In this document: piece after piece, positions 26,383 through 35,882 of the stretch
How the letters are laid out: each line of letters starts with the position of its first letter
Position numbering within the stretch: the first letter of the stretch is position 1
NCBI RefSeq assembly: GCF_030818075.1
Contig: NZ_JAUSZZ010000001.1
Location: forward strand, 1,736,001 to 1,800,000
Reading direction: 5' to 3'
Source of the DNA: Microbacterium proteolyticum
GTDB lineage: Bacteria > Actinomycetota > Actinomycetes > Actinomycetales > Microbacteriaceae
Length of the DNA: 64,000 bases
Position numbers and translations under genes: made by a program
The notes under the pieces: generated by a model
What the model saw: only the letters and a program-made list of their open reading frames with translations
Database searches by the model: none
What the model was told of the DNA's origin: nothing

Positions 26383-26928
26383 GTGTCCGTGCGCCAGAGC
26401 CTGCTCGCGATCCTGGATCGCGGCGCCTGCTACGGCTCTCAGCTGCGCGCCGAGTACGAGCGTCGCACCGGCGCGCGCGTGAACGTCGGCCAGGTCTACA
26501 CCACCCTCGAGCGCCTCGAACGCGACGGGATGGTGGTCGGCGCGGGCGTCGATGAGGAGGCGCGCGTGCTGTGGGAGCCCACGCCGGCCGGTCGCGCAGA
26601 AGCCCACGCCTGGTTGTCGACCGCGTCGCTGGCCGAGGGCCGCGACGAGGTCGCCCTCAAGGTCGCCCTGGCCGTGACGCTCCCCGGCGCCGACGTCGGC
26701 GGCATCCTCTCCGTACAGCGCGCGGCTGTGCGCGCCGCGCTGGCAGAGGCCGAGGACGGGGAAGCGGATGCCGTGCCGGCGGCGATCGTGCGCGCCGCCC
26801 GGCGCGCGCGGCTCGAGGCCGACCTCCGCTGGCTCGACGAGGTGGAGGCGCTCACCGCCGAGGCGACCCCGTTCGGGCTGTCCGAAGAGCGCCCGCGCCG
26901 GGGTCGCCCGGCCCGCTCCGCGGTCTAG
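26383..26928 (+). CDS. PadR family transcriptional regulator
   Basis: 181 residues. The N-terminal winged helix is typical of PadR: SLLAILDRGACYGSQLRAEYERRTGARVNVGQVYTTLERLERDGMV. The C-terminal helical part (about 100-175) would dimerise. The GTG at 26383 is preceded by GAGGAG with five bases spacing and gives the family N-terminus; the longer frame back to 26275 covers the operator region. Divergent from cydA, so it is a candidate regulator of cytochrome bd. Confidence 0.85.
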   Translation: MSVRQSLLAILDRGACYGSQLRAEYERRTGARVNVGQVYTTLERLERDGMVVGAGVDEEARVLWEPTPAGRAEAHAWLSTASLAEGRDEVALKVALAVTLPGADVGGILSVQRAAVRAALAEAEDGEADAVPAAIVRAARRARLEADLRWLDEVEALTAEATPFGLSEERPRRGRPARSAV

Positions 26929-27024
26929 CCGAAATACAGCGGTGGCGGTGATCCGTCAAGCCCGGAGCGCTTCTTCAGCGGACGCTCCACTCTGAGGACC
27001 TCTCGGACGACGAAGGAGTCTCTC

Positions 27025-27399
27025 ATGGTCATGGACGCATCGCTCAGTCGCCGGGGATCGTCGAAGGGTGCCCGCACCGCTGCCGTCGCCCCCGCGCCGA
27101 TCAACGTCGCCCCCGCGCCGATCAACGTCGCCCCCGCGCCGATCGACGTCGCCCCCGCGCCGGTGGACATCGTGTCCGCGCCGGTGACGTCTTCGCAGGC
27201 GGCGACGGAGATCCCGTGGACGCGCATCGACCTCGACCTGTACGAGGTCAGTCGCGGCGGCTACATCGTCGGTTACGTCGAAGTGGTCGGTGCCGTCTTC
27301 GTCGCTCTCGGGGGAGCGCGCTACGACCGCGCCGTGGAGGTGTCTCAGCACCTCACCTTCCACGCGGCCGTGGACGTTCTCGTGCGCCGCGTGCTTTGA
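27025..27399 (+). CDS. Unknown protein with Ala-Pro repeat
   Basis: 124 residues. After a short start it has four to five copies of the heptapeptide VAPAPIN/D (about residues 21-55), made by a 21-bp tandem repeat at about 27088-27182. The remaining 65 residues (IPWTRIDLDLYEVSRGGYIVGYVEVVGAVFVALGGARYDRAVEV) look like a small folded domain of unknown family. AAGGAG at 27013 supports the ATG. Confidence 0.7.
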   Translation: MVMDASLSRRGSSKGARTAAVAPAPINVAPAPINVAPAPIDVAPAPVDIVSAPVTSSQAATEIPWTRIDLDLYEVSRGGYIVGYVEVVGAVFVALGGARYDRAVEVSQHLTFHAAVDVLVRRVL

Positions 27400-27479
27400 C
27401 CGCTGCGCAAGCGACGCAGCCGGGACGCGCTTGGCGCACGGCCGCGGAGGAGTGCGGGGTGGCTGCGTCCCGCGTCGAG

Positions 27480-27812
27480 TCAGCGCGAGAGCGTGTATCC
27501 GGCCTCATCGATCGCCGCGGCGATGTCGTCGTCGCTCACGTCTGCCGTGCGTGCGATGCGCACGAGTGAGGCATCACCGACCCGCAGGTCGACCCACACG
27601 ACATCGACACCCTCGAGAGCGGACAGCTCTTCGGTGACCGCGCGGACGCAGTGATCGCACGTCATCCCCTCGACGGACAGAACGTCGTTCGCCGCGGTCG
27701 CCGGGGACGGTGTGGGGACGGCTTTCACGCCGCCGCACCCGCATCCATCGCCGCACCCGCCGCCGGCGGGGCTCGAGGCGGTCAGGCCGAGGTCGATCCG
27801 CTGCTCTGCCAT
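27480..27812 (-). CDS. Heavy-metal-associated domain protein, copper chaperone-like
   Basis: 110 residues. The C-terminal about 70 residues are an HMA domain with the metal motif GMTCDHC near residue 50. The N-terminus has an additional Cys-rich segment, GGGCGDGCGCGG. It is 10 bases downstream of csoR and thus likely in the same copper-induced operon. No copper ATPase is present in the window, though this chaperone type usually accompanies one. Confidence 0.85.
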   Translation of the reverse strand: MAEQRIDLGLTASSPAGGGCGDGCGCGGVKAVPTPSPATAANDVLSVEGMTCDHCVRAVTEELSALEGVDVVWVDLRVGDASLVRIARTADVSDDDIAAAIDEAGYTLSR

Positions 27813-27822
27813 GGGGTCTCCT

Positions 27823-28113
27823 TCACGAACGCACCAGGCGGGCGATCGCCTGATTGGCTTCTTTCAGTTTCTCTTCGGCGACGGGGCCGCCCTGCGCGGC
27901 GGCTTCGGCGACGCAGTGCGAGAGGTGGTCGTCGAGGAGTGAGAGGGCGACGTTCTCGAGCGCCTTCGTCACGGCCGACACCTGAGTGAGGATGTCGATG
28001 CAGTACTGGTCGTCGTCGACCATCCGCGCGATTCCGCGCACCTGCCCCTCCGCGCGACGCAGGCGCTTGAGGAGCTCGTCTTTCCGACCCTCGTATCCGT
28101 GCACGCGCTCCAT
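27823..28113 (-). CDS. csoR: Copper-sensing transcriptional repressor CsoR
   Basis: 96 residues, all-helical. The Cu(I) ligands Cys38, His63 and Cys67 are in place (DDQYC, DDHLSHC), matching the C-H-C set of Mycobacterium CsoR. The ATG at 28113 gives the normal N-terminus; a TTG at 28158 would span the operator. Copper binding should release it from its operator, which directly abuts the start codon. Confidence 0.92.
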   Translation of the reverse strand: MERVHGYEGRKDELLKRLRRAEGQVRGIARMVDDDQYCIDILTQVSAVTKALENVALSLLDDHLSHCVAEAAAQGGPVAEEKLKEANQAIARLVRS

Positions 28114-28132
28114 GATACCCCCGTGGGGTATC
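28114..28132. promoter_or_regulatory. CsoR operator
   Basis: GATACCCC-CGT-GGGGTATC is a perfect 8-bp inverted repeat around three bases and matches the known CsoR-type TACCCC/GGGGTA operator. It ends one base before the csoR ATG, so bound repressor would cover the transcription start of a leaderless or short-leader mRNA. Confidence 0.85.
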
Positions 28133-28213
28133 GCTAGCATCGTCTGCGCCGGTGTCAACCCCCTCGGCAGCCGGCTCCGGATGGCGGATCGTCGAAATCG
28201 TCAGGAGGTCGAC

Positions 28214-28249
28214 ATGCTCTTTCGTCGTACCGGTGGTGGTCGGCGATGA
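28214..28249 (+). CDS. Possible 11-residue leader peptide
   Basis: MLFRRTGGGRR then stop, preceded by a full-strength AGGAGG at 28203-28208 with ideal spacing. Its stop overlaps ATGA, the start of a further open frame of 57 codons (28246-28419), which overlaps the next gene out of frame. The strong ribosome site is rare in this window. It might be a leader peptide or a coincidence. Confidence 0.4.
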   Translation: MLFRRTGGGRR

Positions 28250-28336
28250 CCACCGAACCTTTCCCCACCGGACCACACCGCCCCGTGCGCATCCCGCACC
28301 TGCCCCCACTGCGCTCGCAGCGGGGAGAATCGAAGG

Positions 28337-28696
28337 ATGACGCGAACACTGGCGGCGCTTCCCGGCGCCGCGCGGAAACTGTGTCTCAGCCGACGAAACG
28401 GCGAGATCTGCACTCGTGAGAACGGCCACCGCGGCCTTCACCACCGCACGGGCGGGCGCCGGCTGTGGAGCGATGTGCAGGCCGATCCGCCGGCGTGTCC
28501 GGCTGTCGGGACGCCGGTCGAGCCGGCGCCCCGGCTCGCCGACGGGTTCCCGGGGGGTCGGGCGCTGTGCCCGATCTGCTGGGCGTTCGTCATGCCCGTG
28601 AACGGCGTCCTGTCTGCGCACGACTCGTGGCGCGGCGACGAGACGCGCGACGAGGCTGACCGGCGGCGGGAGTGGTTCAACAGCTACGGCTGGTGA
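28337..28696 (+). CDS. Unknown small Cys/His-containing protein
   Basis: 119 residues. It contains KLCLSRRNGEICTRENGHRGLHHRTGG near the start and ALCPICWAFVM further on, patterns that could bind zinc. The arrangement C-x-GH-x-G-x-H resembles short actinobacterial and actinophage proteins, but no named family is recognised. GGGGAG at 28322-28327 is a possible ribosome site. Its last 20 bases overlap the convergent ABC ATPase gene. Confidence 0.6.
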   Translation: MTRTLAALPGAARKLCLSRRNGEICTRENGHRGLHHRTGGRRLWSDVQADPPACPAVGTPVEPAPRLADGFPGGRALCPICWAFVMPVNGVLSAHDSWRGDETRDEADRRREWFNSYGW

Positions 28697-29372
28697 GGCT
28701 CGTCGCGCGCCCGTCGACGACGTTCACGGTCTCGTCGAGAGCGTCGGCGTGCGCGACGTCGTGGGTGACGAGCAGCGTCGCCGTCCGCCGCTCGCGCGCC
28801 AGGCGCGACAGCAGGGCCATGATCTCGGCCCCGCGGGCGCTGTCGAGCGCGCTCGTCGGTTCGTCGACCAGCAGCACGCGAGGCTCGTGCACGAGGGCCC
28901 GCGCGATCGCGACGCGTTGCCGCTGCCCGCCGGACAGCCCCGCGGGGCGCCGATCCGCCTGGGCTGCGAGACCGACGGCATCCAACAGCTCGTCGACCCG
29001 CGCGCGCACCGTCGCCCGCCGTGCGCGACGGCCGCGCCCTTCGAGCTCCGCCATGACGCACAGCTGCTCGCGGGCGGTGAGCGCGGGGAGCAGCTGCGGC
29101 TGCTGGAACACGATGCCGATGCGCTCGCGGCGCAGCGTCGTGCGCGCGGCGGCGTCGAGGCCGCTGGCATCCACTCCGTCGATCACGACGCGCCCGGAGT
29201 CGGGACGCACGAGCGTGGCGGCGAGGGCGAGCAGGCTCGACTTGCCCGACCCCGACGGCCCCGTGATGCCGGTGAGCACCCCCGGTCGTCCCTCGAGGGT
29301 GACGTGATCGACCGCGGTGACGCGGGCCTCGCCGTCGGGGTAGGTGAGGGTGACGTCGTCGAGAAGGATCAT
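28677..29372 (-). CDS. ABC transporter ATP-binding protein (MacB/LolD type)
   Basis: 231 residues. Walker [14 protein letters not shown] near residue 41, Q-loop [13 protein letters not shown], signature [16 protein letters not shown], and Walker [13 protein letters not shown]. The start at 29372 was chosen because its ATGA overlaps the permease stop. Works with the permease at 29369-30430 in export or envelope maintenance. Confidence 0.9.
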   Translation of the reverse strand: MILLDDVTLTYPDGEARVTAVDHVTLEGRPGVLTGITGPSGSGKSSLLALAATLVRPDSGRVVIDGVDASGLDAAARTTLRRERIGIVFQQPQLLPALTAREQLCVMAELEGRGRRARRATVRARVDELLDAVGLAAQADRRPAGLSGGQRQRVAIARALVHEPRVLLVDEPTSALDSARGAEIMALLSRLARERRTATLLVTHDVAHADALDETVNVVDGRATSLTSRSC

Positions 29373-30430
29373 CGAGTGCTCCCGAGTGCGGTGAGGGGGT
29401 CGGATGCCGTGACGGTGCGCAGCGACACCGCCGCGCCGATGAGGCCGAGTGCGATCATCACGACCGCGGGGGCGAGGGTGGTGAGCGGACTCAGCACGAA
29501 CGGCAACGCGCCGCCGGCGAGCGACCCGAGCGCGGCTGTGAGCCCGATGCCGACCCCGACGCCGACGGTCAGCACGACGAGTGCCTGGCCGAGCGCATCG
29601 CGCACGAGGGCGGCGGTGCTGGCGCCGAGGGCTTTGAGCACGGCGACGTCGCCCGCGCGCTGCATCGTCCAGACGGTGAAGAACGCGCCGACGACCAGGG
29701 CCGAGACGCCGAAGAGCATGGCGATCATGAGCGCGAGCGAGCCGATCTCGGAGCGGAACGTCGGCAGCGCCGCCAGACTCGCGAGCGGGGCGGATGCCAC
29801 GGTGCCGGTCTCGGCGGCGACGGCGTCCCACGTGGGGGAGCCGGCCACCGCGAGCACCGTCGGCTCACCGCTGCCGCCCAGGCGCTCATCGAGCGTGCGC
29901 CAGGCGTCGAGCGTCAGCGACGCGACGGGTGTGTGGCTGTACGACAGGTCGTCGCCGACGGCCGACACGGTGAACGTCGATCCGGCGACGACCACCGTGT
30001 CGCCGATTCCGGCGCCCAGCGTCTTCGCGGCACCGGTGGAGAGGACGACGTCGCCGGCGCGGGCGGGGGCGGGAAAGGTCCCGTCGGCATCGAGACCGAG
30101 AAGAGCGACGGCGCCGGTTCCCGCCGGCCCTTCCGCCCGCGTCTGCTGGATGCCGATCGGCGCGACGCGGTCGACGCCGGGGGCGGTGCGCCACGCGGAG
30201 ATCGTGTCGGCGTCGATGCTCGAGTCGGCGAAGGTCGCCGCGCCTGCTCCGACGGGCTTCAGCACGAGCCGGTCGCCCGGCAGAGCCAGCACCGCCGAGA
30301 CGTTCTGGGCGGCCAGGCCCCCGGTGAGGCCCGACAGGAACCCGACGAGCAGGGTGATGAGGGCGACGACCGCCCCGATAAGGGCGAATCGCCCGCGGGC
30401 GAACCGCAGATCGCGCCATGCGACGTACAC
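29369..30430 (-). CDS. ABC transporter permease (MacB/FtsX type)
   Basis: 353 residues: one N-terminal helix ([20 protein letters not shown]), a large extracellular domain (about 50-220), then three helices in an FtsX-like domain ([36 protein letters not shown]). The GTG at 30430 follows GGAGG. It is divergent from the two-component genes at 30576, which probably regulate this transporter. Confidence 0.88.
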   Translation of the reverse strand: MYVAWRDLRFARGRFALIGAVVALITLLVGFLSGLTGGLAAQNVSAVLALPGDRLVLKPVGAGAATFADSSIDADTISAWRTAPGVDRVAPIGIQQTRAEGPAGTGAVALLGLDADGTFPAPARAGDVVLSTGAAKTLGAGIGDTVVVAGSTFTVSAVGDDLSYSHTPVASLTLDAWRTLDERLGGSGEPTVLAVAGSPTWDAVAAETGTVASAPLASLAALPTFRSEIGSLALMIAMLFGVSALVVGAFFTVWTMQRAGDVAVLKALGASTAALVRDALGQALVVLTVGVGVGIGLTAALGSLAGGALPFVLSPLTTLAPAVVMIALGLIGAAVSLRTVTASDPLTALGSTR

Positions 30431-30575
30431 GTCGCCTCCTTCCGCCGGCGGATCTCCCCGGCGTCCTCCACCCTCGTCGAAGGGCGCGGGCCGGTCATCG
30501 GCGGCTCGGGCGAACTCCCTCTCCACCTTTCGGACGATTCCCCGGCGACGCGGCATCCGTACCCTGGACTCCGAC

Positions 30576-31766
30576 ATGCCCCATCGCACTCTCGGCCCCG
30601 TCTTCGCGGGACTTCGCGCCGGACTCCACACCCTGTTCGGGGCTCTGCTCGCGTTGGTCGTCGTGCGCGTGCTGCTCACCGACGGGTCCGTGCTCGCGCT
30701 CATGCTGGCGGGGCTGCTCGGCGTCGTGTACCTCGCGGGCCTGTGGCTCGCCCGCCCCCGGCTCGCCGTCGTCGAGCCCACCGGAGGGATCTCACGGGCG
30801 GGCGGCGCCTGGATCGCGGCGCTCACCCTCGTGTGGGCGGCGCTGATGTGGTTCGTGCCCGAGGCGGCCTACCTGGTCTTCCCGCTGTTCTTCCTGTACC
30901 TGCACCTCCTGCCCGGAGCGGCGGGTCCGGTGGCCGTCGTCGCCACCACCGCCCTCACGATCGTGGCGTTCGCGGTACACGGCGGACTCACCGTGGGAGG
31001 GGTCGTGGGGCCGGTGGTCGGTGCGGGCGTCGCCCTGCTGATCGGTCTCGGGTACGCCGCGTTGGAGCGCCGTGCGGCCGAGCGCGAGGCCCTCCTGGCC
31101 GAGTTGCTCGCGACGCGCGACCGGTTGGCCGCGGCGGAACGAGAACAGGGCGTGCTCGCCGAACGCGCGCGCCTGGCCCGCGAGATCCACGACACCGTGG
31201 CGCAGGGTCTGTCGAGCATCCAGATGCTTCTTCACGCGGCCGAGCGGGCGGATGCCACGGGTCCCGGTATCGACCACGTGCGCCTGGCGCGGCACACCGC
31301 CGCCGAGGGCCTCGCCGAGACGCGCCGCTTCATCCGGGAGCTCGCCCCGCCCAGCCTCGACAGCGGTCTCGGTCCGGCCCTCGCTCGCCTCGCCGACGGG
31401 TGGGGCGCGCGCGAGGGCGTCGCCGTGACCGTGACCGCGTCGCACGACGTCGCCCTCCCGATGGACGCGCAGACCGCCCTGCTGCGCATCGCCCAGGGTG
31501 CGCTCGCCAACACCGCGCAGCACGCCCGCGCGCGCCGTGTCGGCATCCGTCTCGAGCCCACCGGCGACGCGGTGCAGCTCGAGATCGGCGACGACGGGGC
31601 GGGATTCGATCCCGGCGACGCCGCCGGCACGGCATCCGGAACCGACTCCTTCGGTCTGCGCGCCATGCGGGAGCGGGTCGACCAGCTCGGTGGGCGGCTC
31701 GAGGTCGCGAGTGCGCCCGGGGCCGGCACGACGATCGTCGTGACGCTGCCGGAGGGGGCGCCGTGA
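30576..31766 (+). CDS. Sensor histidine kinase, NarX/DegS type
   Basis: 396 residues. Five or six hydrophobic helices cover about 10-165, then a coiled coil ([17 protein letters not shown]). The HisKA_3 phospho-acceptor motif is [15 protein letters not shown] near residue 205, and the ATPase has GDDGAGFDP and [10 protein letters not shown]. It has no recognisable extracellular sensor domain. Stop overlaps the response regulator start (GTGA). Confidence 0.9.
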   Translation: MPHRTLGPVFAGLRAGLHTLFGALLALVVVRVLLTDGSVLALMLAGLLGVVYLAGLWLARPRLAVVEPTGGISRAGGAWIAALTLVWAALMWFVPEAAYLVFPLFFLYLHLLPGAAGPVAVVATTALTIVAFAVHGGLTVGGVVGPVVGAGVALLIGLGYAALERRAAEREALLAELLATRDRLAAAEREQGVLAERARLAREIHDTVAQGLSSIQMLLHAAERADATGPGIDHVRLARHTAAEGLAETRRFIRELAPPSLDSGLGPALARLADGWGAREGVAVTVTASHDVALPMDAQTALLRIAQGALANTAQHARARRVGIRLEPTGDAVQLEIGDDGAGFDPGDAAGTASGTDSFGLRAMRERVDQLGGRLEVASAPGAGTTIVVTLPEGAP

Positions 31767-32383
31767 TCCGCGTCGTCATCGCCGACGACCACCCGGTGGT
31801 GCGGGCGGGTGTCCGCGCCCTGCTGGAGGCCGAAGCCGACATCTCCGTTGTCGGCGAGGCTGCGACGCCCGACGCCGCCGTCGCGCTCGCCGAGGAGCTC
31901 GGCCCCGAGCTCGTGCTCATGGACCTGCAGTTCGGCGATCGCGCCGCCGGGGCGGAAGCGACCCGGCGGGTGCGCGCGCTCGCCGCGCCGCCCTATGTGC
32001 TCGTGCTCACCAATTACGACACCGACGGCGACATCCTCGGTGCCGTGGAGGCGGGCGCGAGCGGCTACCTGCTCAAGGACGCACCGCCTCACGAACTGCT
32101 CGCGGGCGTCCGGGCCGCGGCGGCCGGCCAGAGCGCGGTGGCCCCGGCGATCGCGGGGCGGCTGCTGGCCCGGCTGCGCGAGCCGCGCGTGACCCTGTCG
32201 GTCCGTGAGATCGAGGTGCTCCGCCTCGTGGCGCGCGGCGCCTCGAACGCCGAGGTCGCCGGGCGCCTGCACATCACCGACGCCACGGTGAAATCGCACC
32301 TCGCGCACGTGTTCTCCAAGCTCGGCGTCTCGTCCCGCACCGCGGCGGTCTCGGCGGCGCGCGCACTCGGCATCCTGCGCTGA
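31763..32383 (+). CDS. LuxR/NarL-family response regulator
   Basis: 206 residues. Receiver domain with ADDHPVVR and phospho-acceptor Asp in [10 protein letters not shown] near residue 53; C-terminal LuxR helix-turn-helix [48 protein letters not shown] start overlapping the kinase. Likely controls the divergent ABC exporter. Confidence 0.92.
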   Translation: MIRVVIADDHPVVRAGVRALLEAEADISVVGEAATPDAAVALAEELGPELVLMDLQFGDRAAGAEATRRVRALAAPPYVLVLTNYDTDGDILGAVEAGASGYLLKDAPPHELLAGVRAAAAGQSAVAPAIAGRLLARLREPRVTLSVREIEVLRLVARGASNAEVAGRLHITDATVKSHLAHVFSKLGVSSRTAAVSAARALGILR

Positions 32384-32464
32384 CGGGTTCGGCCCCGCGG
32401 CGCGCCGATGCGGCTTCGGTCTCGTCCGGTGCTCCGATCGCGGACGAGTCGTACGATGGGCCAC

Positions 32465-32977
32465 ATGATCCGGGTGCGTGTGGTCGGTGTCGCGCTCGAC
32501 CCCGCACAGCAGCACGTCATCCTGCTGAAGCCGGTCGACACCGGCGCTGACGGCGACCGGGTGCTGCCCGTCTGGATCGGTCCGCAGGAAGCGATGTCGA
32601 TCCTCGTCGCGATCGAAGGCACCGGTTCTCCGCGCCCGCTCGCACACGATCTGATGACCGCCATGCTGGGGGAGCTGTCGGCATCGGTCGAGCGCGTCGA
32701 GGTCACGCACCTCGACGAGGGCACGTTCCACGCCCGGGTGGTCCTGCACACTCCGGCAGGGCCGCGCACGTTCGACTCCCGGCCGTCGGATGCGATCGCC
32801 CTCGCCGCCCGTGCCGATGCGCCCATCCTCGTGGCGGACGCGGTGTTCCTGGAGGCCGGAGTACCCGACGAAGCCGTCGAGCTGCAGGGCGCGCGGGAGG
32901 GCAACCGCGACGAGGACCGGGTGGAGGAGTTCCGCCGTTTCCTCGACGACGTCGATCCCGAGGATTTCCAGGGCTAG
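32465..32977 (+). CDS. DUF151 bifunctional nuclease family protein
   Basis: 170 residues; family core IRVRVVGVALDPAQQHVILLKP, LPVWIGPQEAMSI and RPSDAIALAARADAPI. Members have RNase and DNase activity in plants and are conserved in actinobacteria with uncertain role. A -10-like TACGAT (32452-32457) is 7 bases before the ATG at 32465, so the mRNA may be leaderless. Confidence 0.88.
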   Translation: MIRVRVVGVALDPAQQHVILLKPVDTGADGDRVLPVWIGPQEAMSILVAIEGTGSPRPLAHDLMTAMLGELSASVERVEVTHLDEGTFHARVVLHTPAGPRTFDSRPSDAIALAARADAPILVADAVFLEAGVPDEAVELQGAREGNRDEDRVEEFRRFLDDVDPEDFQG

Positions 32978-33062
32978 CACGGATGCCCGGTGTCGGCGGG
33001 CGCTCCTAGACTCGCGGAGGGGCCGCGAGCCGCGGTTCTGATCCACAACGAACGGGGAACCA

Positions 33063-34124
<1,062 letters not shown>

Positions 34125-34135
34125 GCCCGAACACC

Positions 34136-34174
34136 GAGCCTCCGCCGTCATCCCTTCGCTGACGGCGGAGGCTC
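34136..34174 (+). terminator. Perfect 15-bp hairpin after gnd
   Basis: GAGCCTCCGCCGTCA, a 9-base loop, then the exact complement TGACGGCGGAGGCTC. It starts 11 bases beyond the gnd stop. No T-tract. Confidence 0.85.
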
Positions 34175-34217
34175 GCCCGCGGTGGGCGGACCGGCTCGGA
34201 CAGGGGAGACTAGACGG

Positions 34218-34775
34218 ATGAGCAGTTCCGCGTCGTCCGATCGTTACATCGTCGCCACCGACGGCGCCTGCAAAGGCAATCCCGGGCCCGCCGGCTGGGC
34301 CTGGGTCGGCGAAGACGGGCACTGGGCCGCCGGATCGATCCCCGAGGGCACGAACAACATCGGAGAGCTCCTCGGGCTGCTTCACGCGATCACCGATCAC
34401 TCCGACGTGCGCGAGTTGGTCGTGCAGGCCGACTCGAAGTACGCCATCGACACGTACTCGTCGTGGATGGACGGCCACCGCCGCCGGGGTTGGGTGACGA
34501 GCGCGAAGAAGCCGGTCGCCAATCGCGGCATCCTGGAGGCTCTCATCGCGGCGCGCGACGCGCGCCGGGCGGCGGGACTCCCCGACGTCGTCCTCGAGCA
34601 CGTGCGCGGCCACAGCGGTCATGTGCTGAACTCCTGGGCCGACGAGCGGGCCGTGCGGGCGTCGCAGCACGCCGCGAAGGGCGAGGAACTGATCTGGACG
34701 TCGTTGCGCGGTCTCGACCGGCTCGAGGTGGCATCCGCTCCGCCGCGTTCGCTGGCCGACCGCAACGGGCGCTGA
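34218..34775 (+). CDS. rnhA: Ribonuclease H, type 1
   Basis: 185 residues. Catalytic acids are in TDGACKGNPGP (Asp), NNIGELLGLL (Glu), VVQADSKYAI (Asp) and SWADERA (Asp). It cleaves RNA in RNA:DNA hybrids. The C-terminal about 40 residues after SWADERA exceed the minimal domain and have no recognised role. The ATG at 34218 follows GGGGAGA. Confidence 0.9.
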   Translation: MSSSASSDRYIVATDGACKGNPGPAGWAWVGEDGHWAAGSIPEGTNNIGELLGLLHAITDHSDVRELVVQADSKYAIDTYSSWMDGHRRRGWVTSAKKPVANRGILEALIAARDARRAAGLPDVVLEHVRGHSGHVLNSWADERAVRASQHAAKGEELIWTSLRGLDRLEVASAPPRSLADRNGR

Positions 34776-34807
34776 CCGACGCCGAAGAGGAGACTCATCG
34801 CGCACAG

Positions 34808-34827
34808 CGGTGCGCCTGACGCAACAG
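34808..34827. promoter_or_regulatory. Putative IclR site upstream of iclR
   Basis: GGTGCG, three bases, then GACGCAACAG, 40 bases before the iclR ATG. The same right half occurs before betA (51813-51822), and the inverted form TGTTGCG(C) occurs before gbcA and glyA. Autoregulation is therefore likely. Confidence 0.55.
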
Positions 34828-34866
34828 TCGCGTAGGGTGGGGATGTTCGCAACACGAGGAGCCCCC

Positions 34867-35664
34867 ATGAGCAGCCGAGATGTCACCGACGACAGTGCCG
34901 GTGCCGCGGGAAGCGCCGTGCAGTCGGTGGACCGCGCGATCCAGATCCTCGAGATGCTGTCGGATGCCGAGTCGCTCGGCGTGAGCGAGATCTCCCGACG
35001 GCTGGGCGTTCATCGATCCACGGCTTTCCGACTGCTCGCGACCCTGGAAGCGCGCAACCTCGTGGAGCAGGAGGAGCGCCGCGGCGAGTACCAGCTCGGC
35101 TTCGGCGTGCTGCGTCTGGCGGGCCGCATCACGGCGCGGATGGACATCGTCAAGGATGCGCAGCAGGTCTGCGATGAGCTGACCGCCGAGCTCAATGAGA
35201 CCAGTAACGTCGCGATCTTCGACAGCGGTGCGGCGGTCAACGTCTCGCAGGCCACCGGATCGCGCCTCGTCTCGGTGACTCGCCAGTACGTCGGGCAGCG
35301 CACCCCCCTCCACGCCACATCGACCGGCAAGGTGCTGCTCGCCTACGCTCCGGCCGAGGTCCTGCGCCAGGCGCTGTCGGAGCCGCTCGAGCAGTGCACC
35401 GGGAACACCATTACGTCACCCGCGGCCCTGGAGGAGCACCTGGAGCGCGTGCGGGAGCGCGGGTGGGCAGCGGCGGCGGAGGAGTGGGAGTACGACACGA
35501 ACGCCCTCGCCGTGCCCGTCACCGGGCAGGACGGATCCGTGGTGGCGGCGCTCAGCATCACGGCGCCCAGCTTCCGGATGACGCAGTCGTCGTTCCCCGC
35601 GCTGGCCGACGTCCTCAAGCGGCATGCGCGCCAGCTCGGCGCGCGTCTCGGCGCGGCGGTCTGA
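34867..35664 (+). CDS. IclR family transcriptional regulator
   Basis: 265 residues. N-terminal winged helix (VDRAIQILEMLSDAESLGVSEISRRLGVHRSTAFRLLATLE) and C-terminal IclR effector domain (RTPLHATSTGKVLLAYAP and AVPVTGQDGSVVAALSITAPSFRM). The ATG at 34867 follows GAGGAG. It opens the choline/betaine region, and the shared TGTTGCGC-type sites before iclR, gbcA, betA and glyA make it the probable regulator of the pathway. Effector unknown; betaine or a breakdown product would be logical. Confidence 0.9.
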   Translation: MSSRDVTDDSAGAAGSAVQSVDRAIQILEMLSDAESLGVSEISRRLGVHRSTAFRLLATLEARNLVEQEERRGEYQLGFGVLRLAGRITARMDIVKDAQQVCDELTAELNETSNVAIFDSGAAVNVSQATGSRLVSVTRQYVGQRTPLHATSTGKVLLAYAPAEVLRQALSEPLEQCTGNTITSPAALEEHLERVRERGWAAAAEEWEYDTNALAVPVTGQDGSVVAALSITAPSFRMTQSSFPALADVLKRHARQLGARLGAAV

Positions 35665-35780
35665 GCCGGAGGCCCCGTGAATCCGCGGCGATGTGTCGCG
35701 GATGTTTCCGTCGGGAGAAGAATCACGGTCCGCGGGCGTGCGACGTTGACACTGCGCCGCGGCCGCGGCGATGATCTTCG

Positions 35781-35822
35781 TGTTGAGCGTAATGCGCAAC
35801 ATGTCGCGTAATACGCGCGACA
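35781..35822. promoter_or_regulatory. Two adjacent 21-bp palindromes upstream of gbcA
   Basis: TGTTGAGC-N5-GCGCAACA (35781-35801) and TGTCGCGT-N5-GCGCGACA (35802-35822). Each has 7 of 8 arm positions paired, and they abut with 21-bp centre spacing, placing them on the same helix face. They lie 60-100 bases before the gbcA ATG in the 218-base gap after iclR. Likely a double operator for IclR. Confidence 0.65.
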
Positions 35823-35882
35823 GTTCTCACCCCGAAGCGTCGCAGCCCCCGGCCCGGCGCGGTCCCGTCGAAGGATCACGAG

